Origin: JAYPEY01 sp047618185
GTDB taxonomy: Bacteria > Verrucomicrobiota > Verrucomicrobiia > Limisphaerales > JAYPEY01
NCBI GenBank assembly: GCA_047618185.1
Contig: JBLHKZ010000163.1
Location: forward strand, 1 to 12,803
Direction: 5' to 3'
Length of the DNA stretch: 12,803 bases
Below the pieces are notes generated by a model that saw nothing but the letters and a program-made list of their open reading frames with translations, made no database searches and had not been told where the DNA came from. The translations under genes and the position numbers were made by a program. Positions 1 through 6,100 of the stretch are shown piece after piece. How positions within the stretch are numbered: position 1 is the stretch's first letter; each line of letters starts with the position of its first letter.

Positions 1-30
1 CACTTCAATGCTTGGAGCTAGACCAACGAT

Positions 31-1320
31 ATGAAGATTACCATCATCGGCACCGGTTATGTGGGACTTGTGACCGGAGCGTGTTTCGCCGAAGTCGGTC
101 ACGACGTCATCTGCGTCGACAATGACGACGCCAAAGTTGAATTGCTGCGGTCCGGGGGGATTCCCATCTATGAGCCAGGGCTGGAGGACTTGGTTCGACA
201 AAACACCGCGGCGGGGCGTCTGACATTTACCAATTCGACCGAGGAGGGCGTTCGAAAATCCGATGTGATTTTCATCGCAGTGCCCACTCCGCCTCAGACT
301 GACGGCTCGGTCGACCTGAGTTTCATTGAGCGCGTGGCCCGCGATATCGCCGGCGCCATGGACGCCTACAAGATCGTTGTCGACAAGAGCACAGTGCCGG
401 TAAACACCGGCGAAAAAGTGACGGAAACGATCAAGCGCTACAACCAGGCCAAGGTGGAGTTTGATGTGGTCAGCAATCCAGAGTTTCTCCGCGAGGGCTT
501 TGCGGTGGAGGATTTGATGAAGCCCGACCGAATCGTGGTTGGGGTGCGGTCGCAGCGTCCCGTCGCGGCGATGAAGGAGATCTACGAGCCCTTCAAGTCG
601 CCGATTATCGTGACTGACATTAATTCCGCGGAATTGATCAAACACGCGGCGAATTCCTTCCTCGCGCTGAAGATTTCCTACATCAATGCGGTTTCGATTA
701 TTTGTGAGGCGTCCGGGGCCAACGTCGAAGAGGTCGCCAACGGCATTGGCATGGACGAGCGTATTGGCCGTCGCTTTCTCAACGCTTCGCTGGGTTTCGG
801 AGGGAGTTGTTTTCCGAAGGATCTGAGCGCCTTCATCAAGATTTCCGAAGAGCTGGGCTACGATTTCCGCCTGCTCAAGGAAGTGCAGCAGATCAATGAA
901 GATCAGATGGGGCTTTTCGTGAAAAAGATCACCGAAACGCTCTGGGTCTTGAAGGGGAAGAAGATCGGCGTGTTGGGGCTGGCGTTTAAACAGAACACGG
1001 ACGATGTCCGAATGTCTCCCGCGATCGAACTCTGTCGCCGGCTCTTGGCTGAGGGCGCGGAGCTGCGAGCCCACGATCCCAAGGCCATGGAAAAGGCTGC
1101 GCCCTTGCTCGAAGGCGTGACCTTCGTCGATGATATGAACGATGTCGCCGAGGGCTGCGACGCGTTGGTGGTCGCGACCGAATGGCCTCAATTTACCGAA
1201 TTGGATCTGGAGCGCGCCCGCAAGGAATTGACCCATCCGATCTTGTTTGACGGCCGGAATTTGTTCGACCCCGCGAAGATGGAAGAACTGGGCTTCATCT
1301 ACAAGAGCATCGGCCGTTGA
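31..1320 (+). CDS. ugd: UDP-glucose 6-dehydrogenase
   Basis: This enzyme oxidises UDP-glucose to UDP-glucuronate with two NAD+, giving the cytosolic precursor for uronic-acid-containing capsule, exopolysaccharide or LPS sugars. The 429-residue length fits the bacterial UDP-glucose/GDP-mannose dehydrogenase family. The N-terminal Rossmann motif GTGYVGLVTGACFAEVGHDV starts near residue 7. The family signatures NPEFLREG, the helix ELIKHAANSFLALKISYINA and the active-site loop GFGGSCFPKD, with nucleophile Cys260, are all intact. The C-terminal UDP-binding domain opens with LGLAFKQNTDDVRMSP. The ATG at 31 directly precedes the Rossmann strand, so the start is secure. A GGAG lies 13 bases upstream, too far for a normal ribosome site. 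The next gene begins 28 bp downstream. No polysaccharide genes are visible beside it, so the polymer it serves is unknown. The exact sugar specificity (UDP-glucose rather than UDP-ManNAc or GDP-mannose) is inferred from overall similarity. Confidence 0.95.
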   Translation: MKITIIGTGYVGLVTGACFAEVGHDVICVDNDDAKVELLRSGGIPIYEPGLEDLVRQNTAAGRLTFTNSTEEGVRKSDVIFIAVPTPPQTDGSVDLSFIERVARDIAGAMDAYKIVVDKSTVPVNTGEKVTETIKRYNQAKVEFDVVSNPEFLREGFAVEDLMKPDRIVVGVRSQRPVAAMKEIYEPFKSPIIVTDINSAELIKHAANSFLALKISYINAVSIICEASGANVEEVANGIGMDERIGRRFLNASLGFGGSCFPKDLSAFIKISEELGYDFRLLKEVQQINEDQMGLFVKKITETLWVLKGKKIGVLGLAFKQNTDDVRMSPAIELCRRLLAEGAELRAHDPKAMEKAAPLLEGVTFVDDMNDVAEGCDALVVATEWPQFTELDLERARKELTHPILFDGRNLFDPAKMEELGFIYKSIGR

Positions 1321-1348
1321 CTCATCGTCGTTTTCGCCTGTCAGTCCC

Positions 1349-1756
1349 ATGTCCGCCATTGACGTCGCCGCCGGACTTATTTTTCGCGAAGGGCTGCTTC
1401 TGATCACGCAACGTCTCCAGGGCGATCACTTGGGCGGCTTGTGGGAATTTCCGGGCGGCAAGCGCGAGTCTGAAGAAACGTTTGAACAATGTCTTCGCCG
1501 GGAATTGCAGGAAGAGCTGGATGTCCGCGTGGAGGTATTGGATCTGATCGAGGTAATCGCTCACGAGTATGCCGAAAAGAGCGTCAATTTGCGTTTTTTT
1601 CGTTGTCGTCTCATTGATTCCGAACCGCGCGCGATTGGTTGCGCGGACTTGCGCTGGGTGCGTCGCGAGGAATTGTTCGACTACAAGTTTCCGGCTGCCG
1701 ATGAGCGCTTGCTTGAAAAACTGAGCGTTGAAAGCGGCCATTGGACGACAGTTTGA
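1349..1756 (+). CDS. MutT-like Nudix hydrolase ((deoxy)nucleoside triphosphate pyrophosphohydrolase)
   Basis: Probable nucleotide-pool sanitiser of the MutT group, hydrolysing oxidised or non-canonical NTPs/dNTPs to monophosphates in the cytosol. The 135-residue length matches MutT (about 130). The Nudix box runs from Gly37 to Val59: Gly37, Glu43, then Arg51-Glu52-Leu-x-Glu55-Glu56, so all metal-binding acids are present. The usual Gly near the end of the box is Asp58, a mild departure. Two further MutT-group traits are LWEFPGGKRE just before the box and the C-terminal LRWV...FPAADERLLEKL segment. I chose the ATG at 1349 because the Nudix fold begins at once (SAIDVAAGLIF). A longer reading from 1247 would overlap ugd and add residues that look like out-of-frame ugd. 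It follows ugd by 28 bp and may be co-transcribed, though the functions are unrelated. The substrate (8-oxo-dGTP or other) cannot be read from the sequence. Confidence 0.88.
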   Translation: MSAIDVAAGLIFREGLLLITQRLQGDHLGGLWEFPGGKRESEETFEQCLRRELQEELDVRVEVLDLIEVIAHEYAEKSVNLRFFRCRLIDSEPRAIGCADLRWVRREELFDYKFPAADERLLEKLSVESGHWTTV

Positions 1757-1847
1757 AGTGAAGTGGCGTTTGCGCGGAGGTCGGCGCTCGCGTCCATTTC
1801 CCTGAAAACGACGCTTAATGACCGCTTTTTTTGCGTCCACCCCATCG

Positions 1848-1876
1848 TTGACACGGTCATGGGCAACCATTAAGTT
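1848..1876 (+). promoter_or_regulatory. Sigma70-type promoter of the coiled-coil/lipoprotein operon
   Basis: A perfect -35 box TTGACA (1848-1853) is followed after exactly 17 bases by TAAGTT (1871-1876), which keeps the TA...T core of a -10 box. Transcription would begin near 1883, leaving a leader of about 25 bases before the ATG at 1908. It sits in the only long + strand gap (1757-1907) of the left part, just before the three-gene unit. The rest of that gap shows a T7 run at 1827-1832 without a convincing stem before it, so I do not call a terminator for the Nudix gene. Confidence 0.6.
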
Positions 1877-1907
1877 CTGCGGACTCTAATGCCAACTACC
1901 TGCTGAA

Positions 1908-2669
1908 ATGCTGTACAAGATCGTCATGATTTTGGCCCTGGGCGTCGCCGTTACGGCCGGCGTGTTTAATGAGATCAAGGTCAACGCGCACATCCAGGAA
2001 GAACTGCGCCTGGATCAGGTCGCGGACGATAAGAAAAAGGAAGAAGACGCCGCGCACAACAAGGCGGATCAGGATCTGAACCGCTATCGCGATTTACGGG
2101 AGCGCAAGGACCGGGAATTGACGGCCTCGAAGCAGGAGGATCAAGACCGGGCTGCTGATGTTGTTCAGACGCAGAGCGCGGAACGAGCGGGCCAGGACGC
2201 CATGAACTCGGCCGAACAGGAGCGCGATGTCACGAAGCAAAGCAACCAGGATTTCGAGGATCTCAGTATGGAACTCGTCGAGATCAAACGGATTCGCACG
2301 AAGTTGCCGAAAGTCGAACGGGAGCTGACCACGGCCAAGAAAGAGCGTGAGATCGTGACCAACGACAACCAGCGGATGCGCACGCAGATCGTGAAGCTCG
2401 CTCCGGCCGAGAAAAAACCCCTCATGCCCCACGGCCTGCGCGGCAAGATCGTGTCCGTCGATACGAAGTATCAATACGTCGTGCTCGATATCGGGACGCA
2501 CCATGGCGTGCTGACCAAGGGCGAGTTGATGATCAGCCGCGATGGCTCCTTGCTGGGCAAAGTCAAGGTGACGCGGGTTGAGGACGACTACTCGATCGCG
2601 AACGTCCTGCAGGACTGGAAGGCGGATGAGCCGCTGGAAGGCGACGCGGTCATTTATGGGGGCCTGTAA
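1908..2669 (+). CDS. Membrane-anchored coiled-coil protein, paralogue A
   Basis: Function unknown. A single hydrophobic segment (about residues 4-21, KIVMILALGVAVTAGVFNEI) acts as a membrane anchor or uncleaved signal. A long, highly charged region (about 28-165), rich in Glu, Lys, Asp and Gln with heptad-like spacing, predicts a coiled coil. A compact C-terminal domain (about 175-253) is strand-rich with conserved glycines (GKIVSVD.KYQYVVLDIG, HGVLTKGEL, LLGKVKVTRVEDDYS). This C-terminal domain resembles in style the small beta domains at the end of envelope proteins such as FlgT or MreC, but I cannot assign it. The likely topology is anchor in the inner membrane and the rest in the periplasm. 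It is the first gene of a unit with its paralogue (27 bp downstream) and a lipoprotein, behind a TTGACA promoter. The ATG at 1908 directly precedes the hydrophobic segment; no Shine-Dalgarno is seen. Confidence 0.85.
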   Translation: MLYKIVMILALGVAVTAGVFNEIKVNAHIQEELRLDQVADDKKKEEDAAHNKADQDLNRYRDLRERKDRELTASKQEDQDRAADVVQTQSAERAGQDAMNSAEQERDVTKQSNQDFEDLSMELVEIKRIRTKLPKVERELTTAKKEREIVTNDNQRMRTQIVKLAPAEKKPLMPHGLRGKIVSVDTKYQYVVLDIGTHHGVLTKGELMISRDGSLLGKVKVTRVEDDYSIANVLQDWKADEPLEGDAVIYGGL

Positions 2670-2696
2670 TTTTCAAATTCTACGCGACAGAAAATC

Positions 2697-3473
2697 ATGT
2701 TGGTTCGAATTAGTTTAATCATTTCGCTGATCTGCCTCGGTTTCTCCATCTGGTTTTCCCACGACGAGAACAAGGGAGTTCAAGGGCGCAAGAACAAGGT
2801 GGAGGAGGACCGCAAGGCCGCCGAAACCGCCCGTGACAAATCGACCGAGGCCCGGAAGAAGAAAGACGGCGAGCGGGACGCCGAATTCACGGTTCTGCAT
2901 TCCACCTCCAACGAGTGGTACGGCGTGCGCGTCGATATCACGAACAAGGTGAATCAGATCGCGGCCATGCAGAAGACGATCGATAAGTATGGGCTGCAGC
3001 AGAAGAACTACGAAGACGACAGCGAGCGCATCAAGGAAGGAAATCGAGGTTGGTTCGATCTCAACACCACGGCGAGGAAAGTCAAACAAGAGAGGACCCG
3101 GCTTCCCAAGGCTGAGGTGGAACTGGCCACCACCAAGACCGAGTTGGATGTGATCGGCCGCGACAACATGCGGTTGAAAAATACCATGATCAAGCTCCGC
3201 CCCGCCGGGCCGCAGGCCCTGCCAGAAGGGCTTTCCGGCAAGGTTGTCGCGTTTGATCCGAAGTTTCAATATGTCGTGCTCAATGTCGGCGGCAACCACG
3301 GCGTCCTCATGGACGGCCGGTTGTTGATCAAGCGGGACAACGAAATCCTGGGACAGGCCCGAGTGACGCGGGTTGAAGACGAGTATTCCGTCGCCAATAT
3401 TATTCAGGAATTTAAAGAGGGCGAAGTCTCCGAAGGGGATGGGGTCGTCTATCAAGGAACCATGAAGCAATGA
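2697..3473 (+). CDS. Membrane-anchored coiled-coil protein, paralogue B
   Basis: Function unknown; a tandem paralogue of the preceding gene with the same architecture in 258 residues. It has an N-terminal hydrophobic anchor (about 1-21, VRISLIISLICLGFSIWF), a charged coiled-coil stretch (about 25-170) and a C-terminal beta-type domain (about 178-258). By my hand alignment about 40 of 73 positions of the C-terminal domain are identical to paralogue A, including QYVVL, HGVL, VTRVED.YS.AN and EGD. The membrane-distal end of the coiled coil is also conserved (RT.LPK.E.EL.T.K.E), while the rest has diverged strongly. The pair may form a hetero-oligomer through the shared parts; that is inference. 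Its stop codon overlaps the start of the lipoprotein gene (ATGA at 3470-3473), which implies translational coupling. The ATG at 2697 is the only reasonable start before the anchor. Confidence 0.85.
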   Translation: MLVRISLIISLICLGFSIWFSHDENKGVQGRKNKVEEDRKAAETARDKSTEARKKKDGERDAEFTVLHSTSNEWYGVRVDITNKVNQIAAMQKTIDKYGLQQKNYEDDSERIKEGNRGWFDLNTTARKVKQERTRLPKAEVELATTKTELDVIGRDNMRLKNTMIKLRPAGPQALPEGLSGKVVAFDPKFQYVVLNVGGNHGVLMDGRLLIKRDNEILGQARVTRVEDEYSVANIIQEFKEGEVSEGDGVVYQGTMKQ

Positions 3474-3655
3474 AGACTCAGCGAGAAAAAAATCGAATTC
3501 GCATCGCCCTGGGCGGCATCCTGCTGGCGGCGTTCTGCGTTCTCACGACGGGTTGCGTGACGACCGAAGAAGTGAGCACGGCTGATTCACGGCCTTGGAA
3601 CTCGCCCAAAGGATGGGAGTCCGGGCTGCCGGTCAGCCTGACCGAGGGACGTTAG
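3470..3655 (+). CDS. Small lipoprotein (61 residues)
   Basis: A short but credible gene. It has a basic N-terminus (KTQREKNRIRI), a hydrophobic stretch (about 12-25) and the lipobox-like VLTTGC, with the lipidated residue probably Cys29. Position -3 is Thr instead of the usual Leu, a weaker match with Leu one place earlier. The mature part would be only about 33 residues, with the motif SRPWNSPKGWESGLP, rich in Trp, Pro and Gly and reminiscent of short lipoproteins I associate with Verrucomicrobiota. Support for its reality comes from the 4-bp ATGA overlap with paralogue B, the lipobox, and an intrinsic terminator about 40 bp after its stop. It is probably anchored in the inner or outer membrane facing the periplasm, perhaps as a partner of the two coiled-coil proteins. 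The function is not known. Confidence 0.72.
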   Translation: MKTQREKNRIRIALGGILLAAFCVLTTGCVTTEEVSTADSRPWNSPKGWESGLPVSLTEGR

Positions 3656-3670
3656 CGCGGCCCGACGGGC

Positions 3671-4315
3671 TCACGGAGCATCAACAAATTTTCCAACGGC
3701 GGCCCCGAGCCGCCGTTTTGCTTTTGGCGGCTCGTTGCATGCCAGCCAGCGCGAGGGGGTGACGATCCGGTGCATCGGAATGTCGTGCCCTTCGGTCGGA
3801 ATCTCTTCGATCATCTGCCAGTCAAACGCCATGCCGACGATGAGCCCGGTTGCTGGCGTCAGAATGCGATCGTAGAATCCTTTTCCGCGGCCCAGTCGGC
3901 GACCGGTTGGGTCGAATCCCAATCCCGGCACGAGGATCATATCGATGTCGGCCAGTGGGAAAGCTTCGCAGTCGTTGGTTGGTTCTCGAATGCCGAACTC
4001 ACCCTTTTTCAAATCATCAGCCAATGATTTTACCACGGCCGCCCGATACTGCTTGGTGGCGGCGTCAAACTGAGGGAGAGCGACAGTCTTCTTCGCAGCG
4101 AGCGCATTTGCGATCAGTGGCCAGATATCCGGCTCCTTCGATTGCGGCGCGAAAAAGAGAATGGAGCGGCAAGACGCCCAACTGCTCATGGCTTGGAACA
4201 GTTTGCAGATGAGCTCCGAGGATCGGGCTCGTTCGAAGGGAGACGCGCGCTCTTCGATGGCCCGCAGGCGCCTCCGCTTTTCCTGCTTCAGGATTTTGGC
4301 GTCGCGCAGAATCAT
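3671..4315 (-). CDS. fau: 5-formyltetrahydrofolate cyclo-ligase
   Basis: This enzyme converts 5-formyltetrahydrofolate to 5,10-methenyltetrahydrofolate using ATP, in cytosolic one-carbon metabolism. It is 214 residues long, against about 180-200 for the family. The N-terminal basic helix (KQEKRRRLRAIEER) and the phosphate-loop signature VPGLGFDPTGRRLGRGKGFYDR (from about residue 129 to 150) are typical. The usual YYDR tyrosine is Phe (GFYDR). The ATG at 4315-4313 overlaps the rarA stop codon as ATGA, so I prefer it to a reading starting upstream at 4363. That longer form would only add residues translated from inside rarA. The C-terminal tail (about 190-214, KAKRRLGAAVGKF) is basic and is encoded by the inverted repeat that forms the opposing terminator. 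It is the last gene of the unit 6S RNA - rarA - fau. In many proteobacteria this gene (ygfA) directly follows 6S RNA, which supports both calls. Confidence 0.93.
   Translation of the reverse strand: MILRDAKILKQEKRRRLRAIEERASPFERARSSELICKLFQAMSSWASCRSILFFAPQSKEPDIWPLIANALAAKKTVALPQFDAATKQYRAAVVKSLADDLKKGEFGIREPTNDCEAFPLADIDMILVPGLGFDPTGRRLGRGKGFYDRILTPATGLIVGMAFDWQMIEEIPTEGHDIPMHRIVTPSRWLACNEPPKAKRRLGAAVGKFVDAP
3695..3725 (+). terminator. Intrinsic terminator of the coiled-coil/lipoprotein operon
   Basis: A perfect 9-bp GC-rich stem (3695-3703 with 3709-3717, AACGGCGGC / GCCGCCGTT) with a 5-base loop is followed on the + strand by TTTTGCTTTT (counting the last two stem bases, 3716-3725). The T tract is on the + strand side only, so it serves the operon ending at 3655. 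The whole element lies inside the last 20 codons of the oppositely oriented cyclo-ligase gene. Confidence 0.85.
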
Positions 4316-5700
4316 GATGATTTCGCCTCGCGGGTTCTGGCCTGTGCGCGCAGCGCCCGCCACTGTTCGAGCCGGTCCTTGATCTTTTTCTCGACGCCTG
4401 TTTCGCCCGGTTCGTAATACCGCCGCTCCGCGCCGAGATGATCTTGAGGAACGAAGTTTCCGGGGTGGTCGTGCGCGTATTGGTAGTCGTCGCCGCGTCC
4501 CAGGCGTTCGGCCCCTGCGTAGTGTTTGTCCTGCAGCGCCGCTGGGACCGGCAACGTGCGGCCAGCCCGAACGTCGGCCAGCGCCGAGTCGATCGCCTTC
4601 ATCGCGGAATTGCTCTTGTTTGCGGTGGCAATGTAGATGGCGGCTTCCGCGATCGGTATGCGCGCTTCGGGCCAGCCGACAAATTCGGCGGCCTGATGCG
4701 CGGAATTGGCCAGCACGAGGGCCATCGGATCGGCGAGTCCAACGTCTTCAGCCGCGCAGATAATGATGCGACGAGTGATAAATCTCGGGTCCTCGCCCGC
4801 TTCGATCATCTTGGCCAGCCAGTACAGCGCCGCGTCGGGGTCGCTGCCCCTCATGGATTTGATAAAGGCGGAGATGGTGTCGTAGTGCGCGTCCCCGTCT
4901 CCGTCGTAAACAATCGCCTTTCGCTGGATGCTCTGTTCCGCGATCTCCAGATCGATGTGGATGAATCCGTCCGCCCTCGGCTCGGTGGTGAGCGCGGCAA
5001 TTTCGAGGGAGTTCAAGGCCTTGCGCGCGTCGCCATCGGACAGCCTGGCCAGATGGCCGAGGGCTTTTTCTTCGGCGCGAATCTTCAGGTAGCCCAATCC
5101 CCGCTCATCGTCGGCGAGCGCCCGCTTCAGGAGCTGTAGAATATCGCCTTCGTCCAAGGCTTCGAGCTCGAAGATTTGCGAACGCGACACCAGCGGAGAA
5201 TTGACGAAAAAGAAGGGGTTGTGCGTCGTGGCGCCAATCAGGCGAATGACGCCGCTTTCAACGTCCGGCAGGAGCACGTCCTGTTGCGACTTGTTGAAGC
5301 GATGAATCTCGTCGACGAACAGAATGGTCGACTGGTTGGTGTTGTGGCGGCGATTGGCGGCGGTTGCGAGCGTTCGACGCATGTCGGACACGTTCGACTC
5401 GACGCCGCTGAGTCGCTCAAACTTGTTCTTCGTCTGTCGCGCGATGATCTGGGCCAGCGTCGTCTTACCGGTGCCTGGGGGACCGTAGAAAATCAGCGAT
5501 TGAATGCGGTCTGCCTCGATCGCCCGGCGCAGCAGTTGTCGAGGGCCGAGGATATGCGATTGACCGGCGAATTCATCGAGCGTCCGCGGTCGCATTCGTT
5601 CGGCGAGCGGAGTGGGGGACTCATGAAGCGACGCGTCGTCATCCGCGCGTTGTGATTCGAGCGGGGCGCGCGCGGCCGTGAAGAGATCGTCGCCGGGCAT
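4312..5700 (-). CDS. rarA: Replication-associated recombination protein A (AAA+ ATPase)
   Basis: RarA (MgsA) is a clamp-loader-like AAA+ ATPase acting at stalled replication forks and single-strand gaps. The 462 residues match E. coli RarA (447). Visible elements are the N-terminal PLAERMRPRTLDEFAGQSHILG, Walker A GPPGTGKT (residues 73-80), Walker B/DEIH (120-123, ILFVDEIHRFNKSQQD), sensor 1 LIGATTHNPFF (about 144-154), LSDGDARKALN (sensor-2 region), then the family C-terminal part SDPDAALYWLAKMIEAGEDP and AEDVGLADP. I chose ATG 5700 (MPGDDLF, typical of the family). An upstream reading to 5781 would run through the terminator of the 6S RNA gene. No Shine-Dalgarno is seen; TATACA at 5714-5709, 8 bases before the ATG, may give a leaderless mRNA. 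It overlaps fau by 4 bp (ATGA). Confidence 0.96.
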   Translation of the reverse strand: MPGDDLFTAARAPLESQRADDDASLHESPTPLAERMRPRTLDEFAGQSHILGPRQLLRRAIEADRIQSLIFYGPPGTGKTTLAQIIARQTKNKFERLSGVESNVSDMRRTLATAANRRHNTNQSTILFVDEIHRFNKSQQDVLLPDVESGVIRLIGATTHNPFFFVNSPLVSRSQIFELEALDEGDILQLLKRALADDERGLGYLKIRAEEKALGHLARLSDGDARKALNSLEIAALTTEPRADGFIHIDLEIAEQSIQRKAIVYDGDGDAHYDTISAFIKSMRGSDPDAALYWLAKMIEAGEDPRFITRRIIICAAEDVGLADPMALVLANSAHQAAEFVGWPEARIPIAEAAIYIATANKSNSAMKAIDSALADVRAGRTLPVPAALQDKHYAGAERLGRGDDYQYAHDHPGNFVPQDHLGAERRYYEPGETGVEKKIKDRLEQWRALRAQARTREAKSS

Positions 5701-5708
5701 GGGGCCAA

Positions 5709-5738
5709 TGTATAAGGGCGGTCGCGGGGCAGAAACAA
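5709..5738 (-). promoter_or_regulatory. Possible leaderless promoter of rarA
   Basis: On the - strand, TTGTTT (in the T-rich tail of the 6S terminator) is followed after about 18 bases by TATACA (5714-5709). The rarA ATG begins 8 bases further on. A start at the usual distance would place the 5' end of the mRNA at or within a base or two of the ATG. The matches are only moderate (four of six in the -10), so this is tentative. It would allow rarA-fau to be expressed apart from 6S RNA. Confidence 0.35.
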
Positions 5739-5770
5739 AAAAAAACTCGCTCCGGACGAGGAGCGAGTTT
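5736..5770 (-). terminator. Intrinsic terminator of the 6S RNA transcript
   Basis: A perfect 11-bp stem (5770-5760 with 5753-5743, AAACTCGCTCC / GGAGCGAGTTT) with a 6-base loop runs straight into a T tract on the - strand (5745-5737, nine T). It is directional: the + strand has no T tract after the stem. It lies between the 6S RNA and rarA. A further 5-bp hairpin (CGCGG / CCGCG, 5787-5783 with 5777-5773) sits between the RNA's closing stem and this terminator. Confidence 0.92.
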
Positions 5771-5791
5771 GGCGCGGTCATGCCGCGAAAG

Positions 5792-5980
5792 GATTACCCC
5801 GCCGTAATGCCGTGTGTAACAGTTCCTTTGAACTGGGTTGAAACAGGTGGAGCCCGCATGGTGACATTCGCCTTCCAATCAAGGCCTGACGGCCACCAAC
5901 CAGTGGTTGAGGCTCCGATTTCGCGTGACTAAGGTCAAAGGACATGGGTTCTGATCACGAGCATGGGCAGGGTAAATTCT
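5792..5980 (-). ncRNA. ssrS: 6S RNA
   Basis: 6S RNA binds the sigma70 RNA polymerase holoenzyme by mimicking an open promoter and tunes transcription in slow growth. A transcript of about 190 bases on the - strand folds in the 6S pattern. The closing stem is UUACCCUGCC (5975-5966) with GGCGGGGUAA (5803-5794), ten pairs including one G-U. Then comes a large central bubble, whose 3' side carries the small hairpin CAGUUC-AAAG-GAACUG (5835-5820) seen in many 6S RNAs. The upper arm is formed by GGAGCC (5916-5911) with GGCUCC (5854-5849), then UGGUG (5898-5894) with CACCA (5863-5859), capped near GGCC-GUCA-GGCC. Segments such as GGUUGGUG and GUUACA...GGC.UUACGGCGG recall E. coli 6S RNA. A perfect terminator follows, and rarA and fau lie downstream, both known 6S neighbours. 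The ends are estimated to within several bases. Confidence 0.88.
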
Positions 5981-5983
5981 TAA

Positions 5984-6013
5984 ATTCTGAAAGAACAAAT
6001 CAGCGTTTATGAA
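5984..6013 (-). promoter_or_regulatory. Candidate promoter of the 6S RNA gene
   Basis: On the - strand, TTCATA (6013-6008) and CAGAAT (5989-5984) are separated by 18 bases and each match the sigma70 boxes at four of six positions. Transcription would start near 5977, just before the closing stem of the RNA at 5975. The agreement with the RNA end is the main support; the boxes themselves are weak. The gap from here to the deacetylase stop (6101) shows nothing else I can assign on this strand. Confidence 0.35.
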
Positions 6014-6100
6014 GCCACTTAAGCAACCGGCCGCTGACGAGCTTCACTATGCTTTCGAATTGTGTTTCTCTCAAGTGAAAATCTGTTCAAAGGAGGTGTT

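Noticed and set aside
1247..1348. Upstream extension of the Nudix gene into ugd.
   Set aside because: The added residues are an out-of-frame reading of the ugd 3' end, and the Nudix fold starts right after the ATG at 1349.
1803..1833. Possible terminator for the Nudix gene (T7 run near 1826-1832).
   Set aside because: No stable stem directly precedes the T run; the best pairing has only five base pairs with a long loop, located too far upstream.
2094..3470. Long - strand frames opposite the two coiled-coil genes.
   Set aside because: They are frame shadows of Lys/Glu-rich coding sequence, with no recognisable domain, and the + strand genes have promoter, overlap and terminator support.
5701..5781. 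Upstream extension of rarA by 27 codons.
   Set aside because: It would translate through the perfect 6S RNA terminator and adds residues unlike the RarA family. The ATG at 5700 gives a normal N-terminus.
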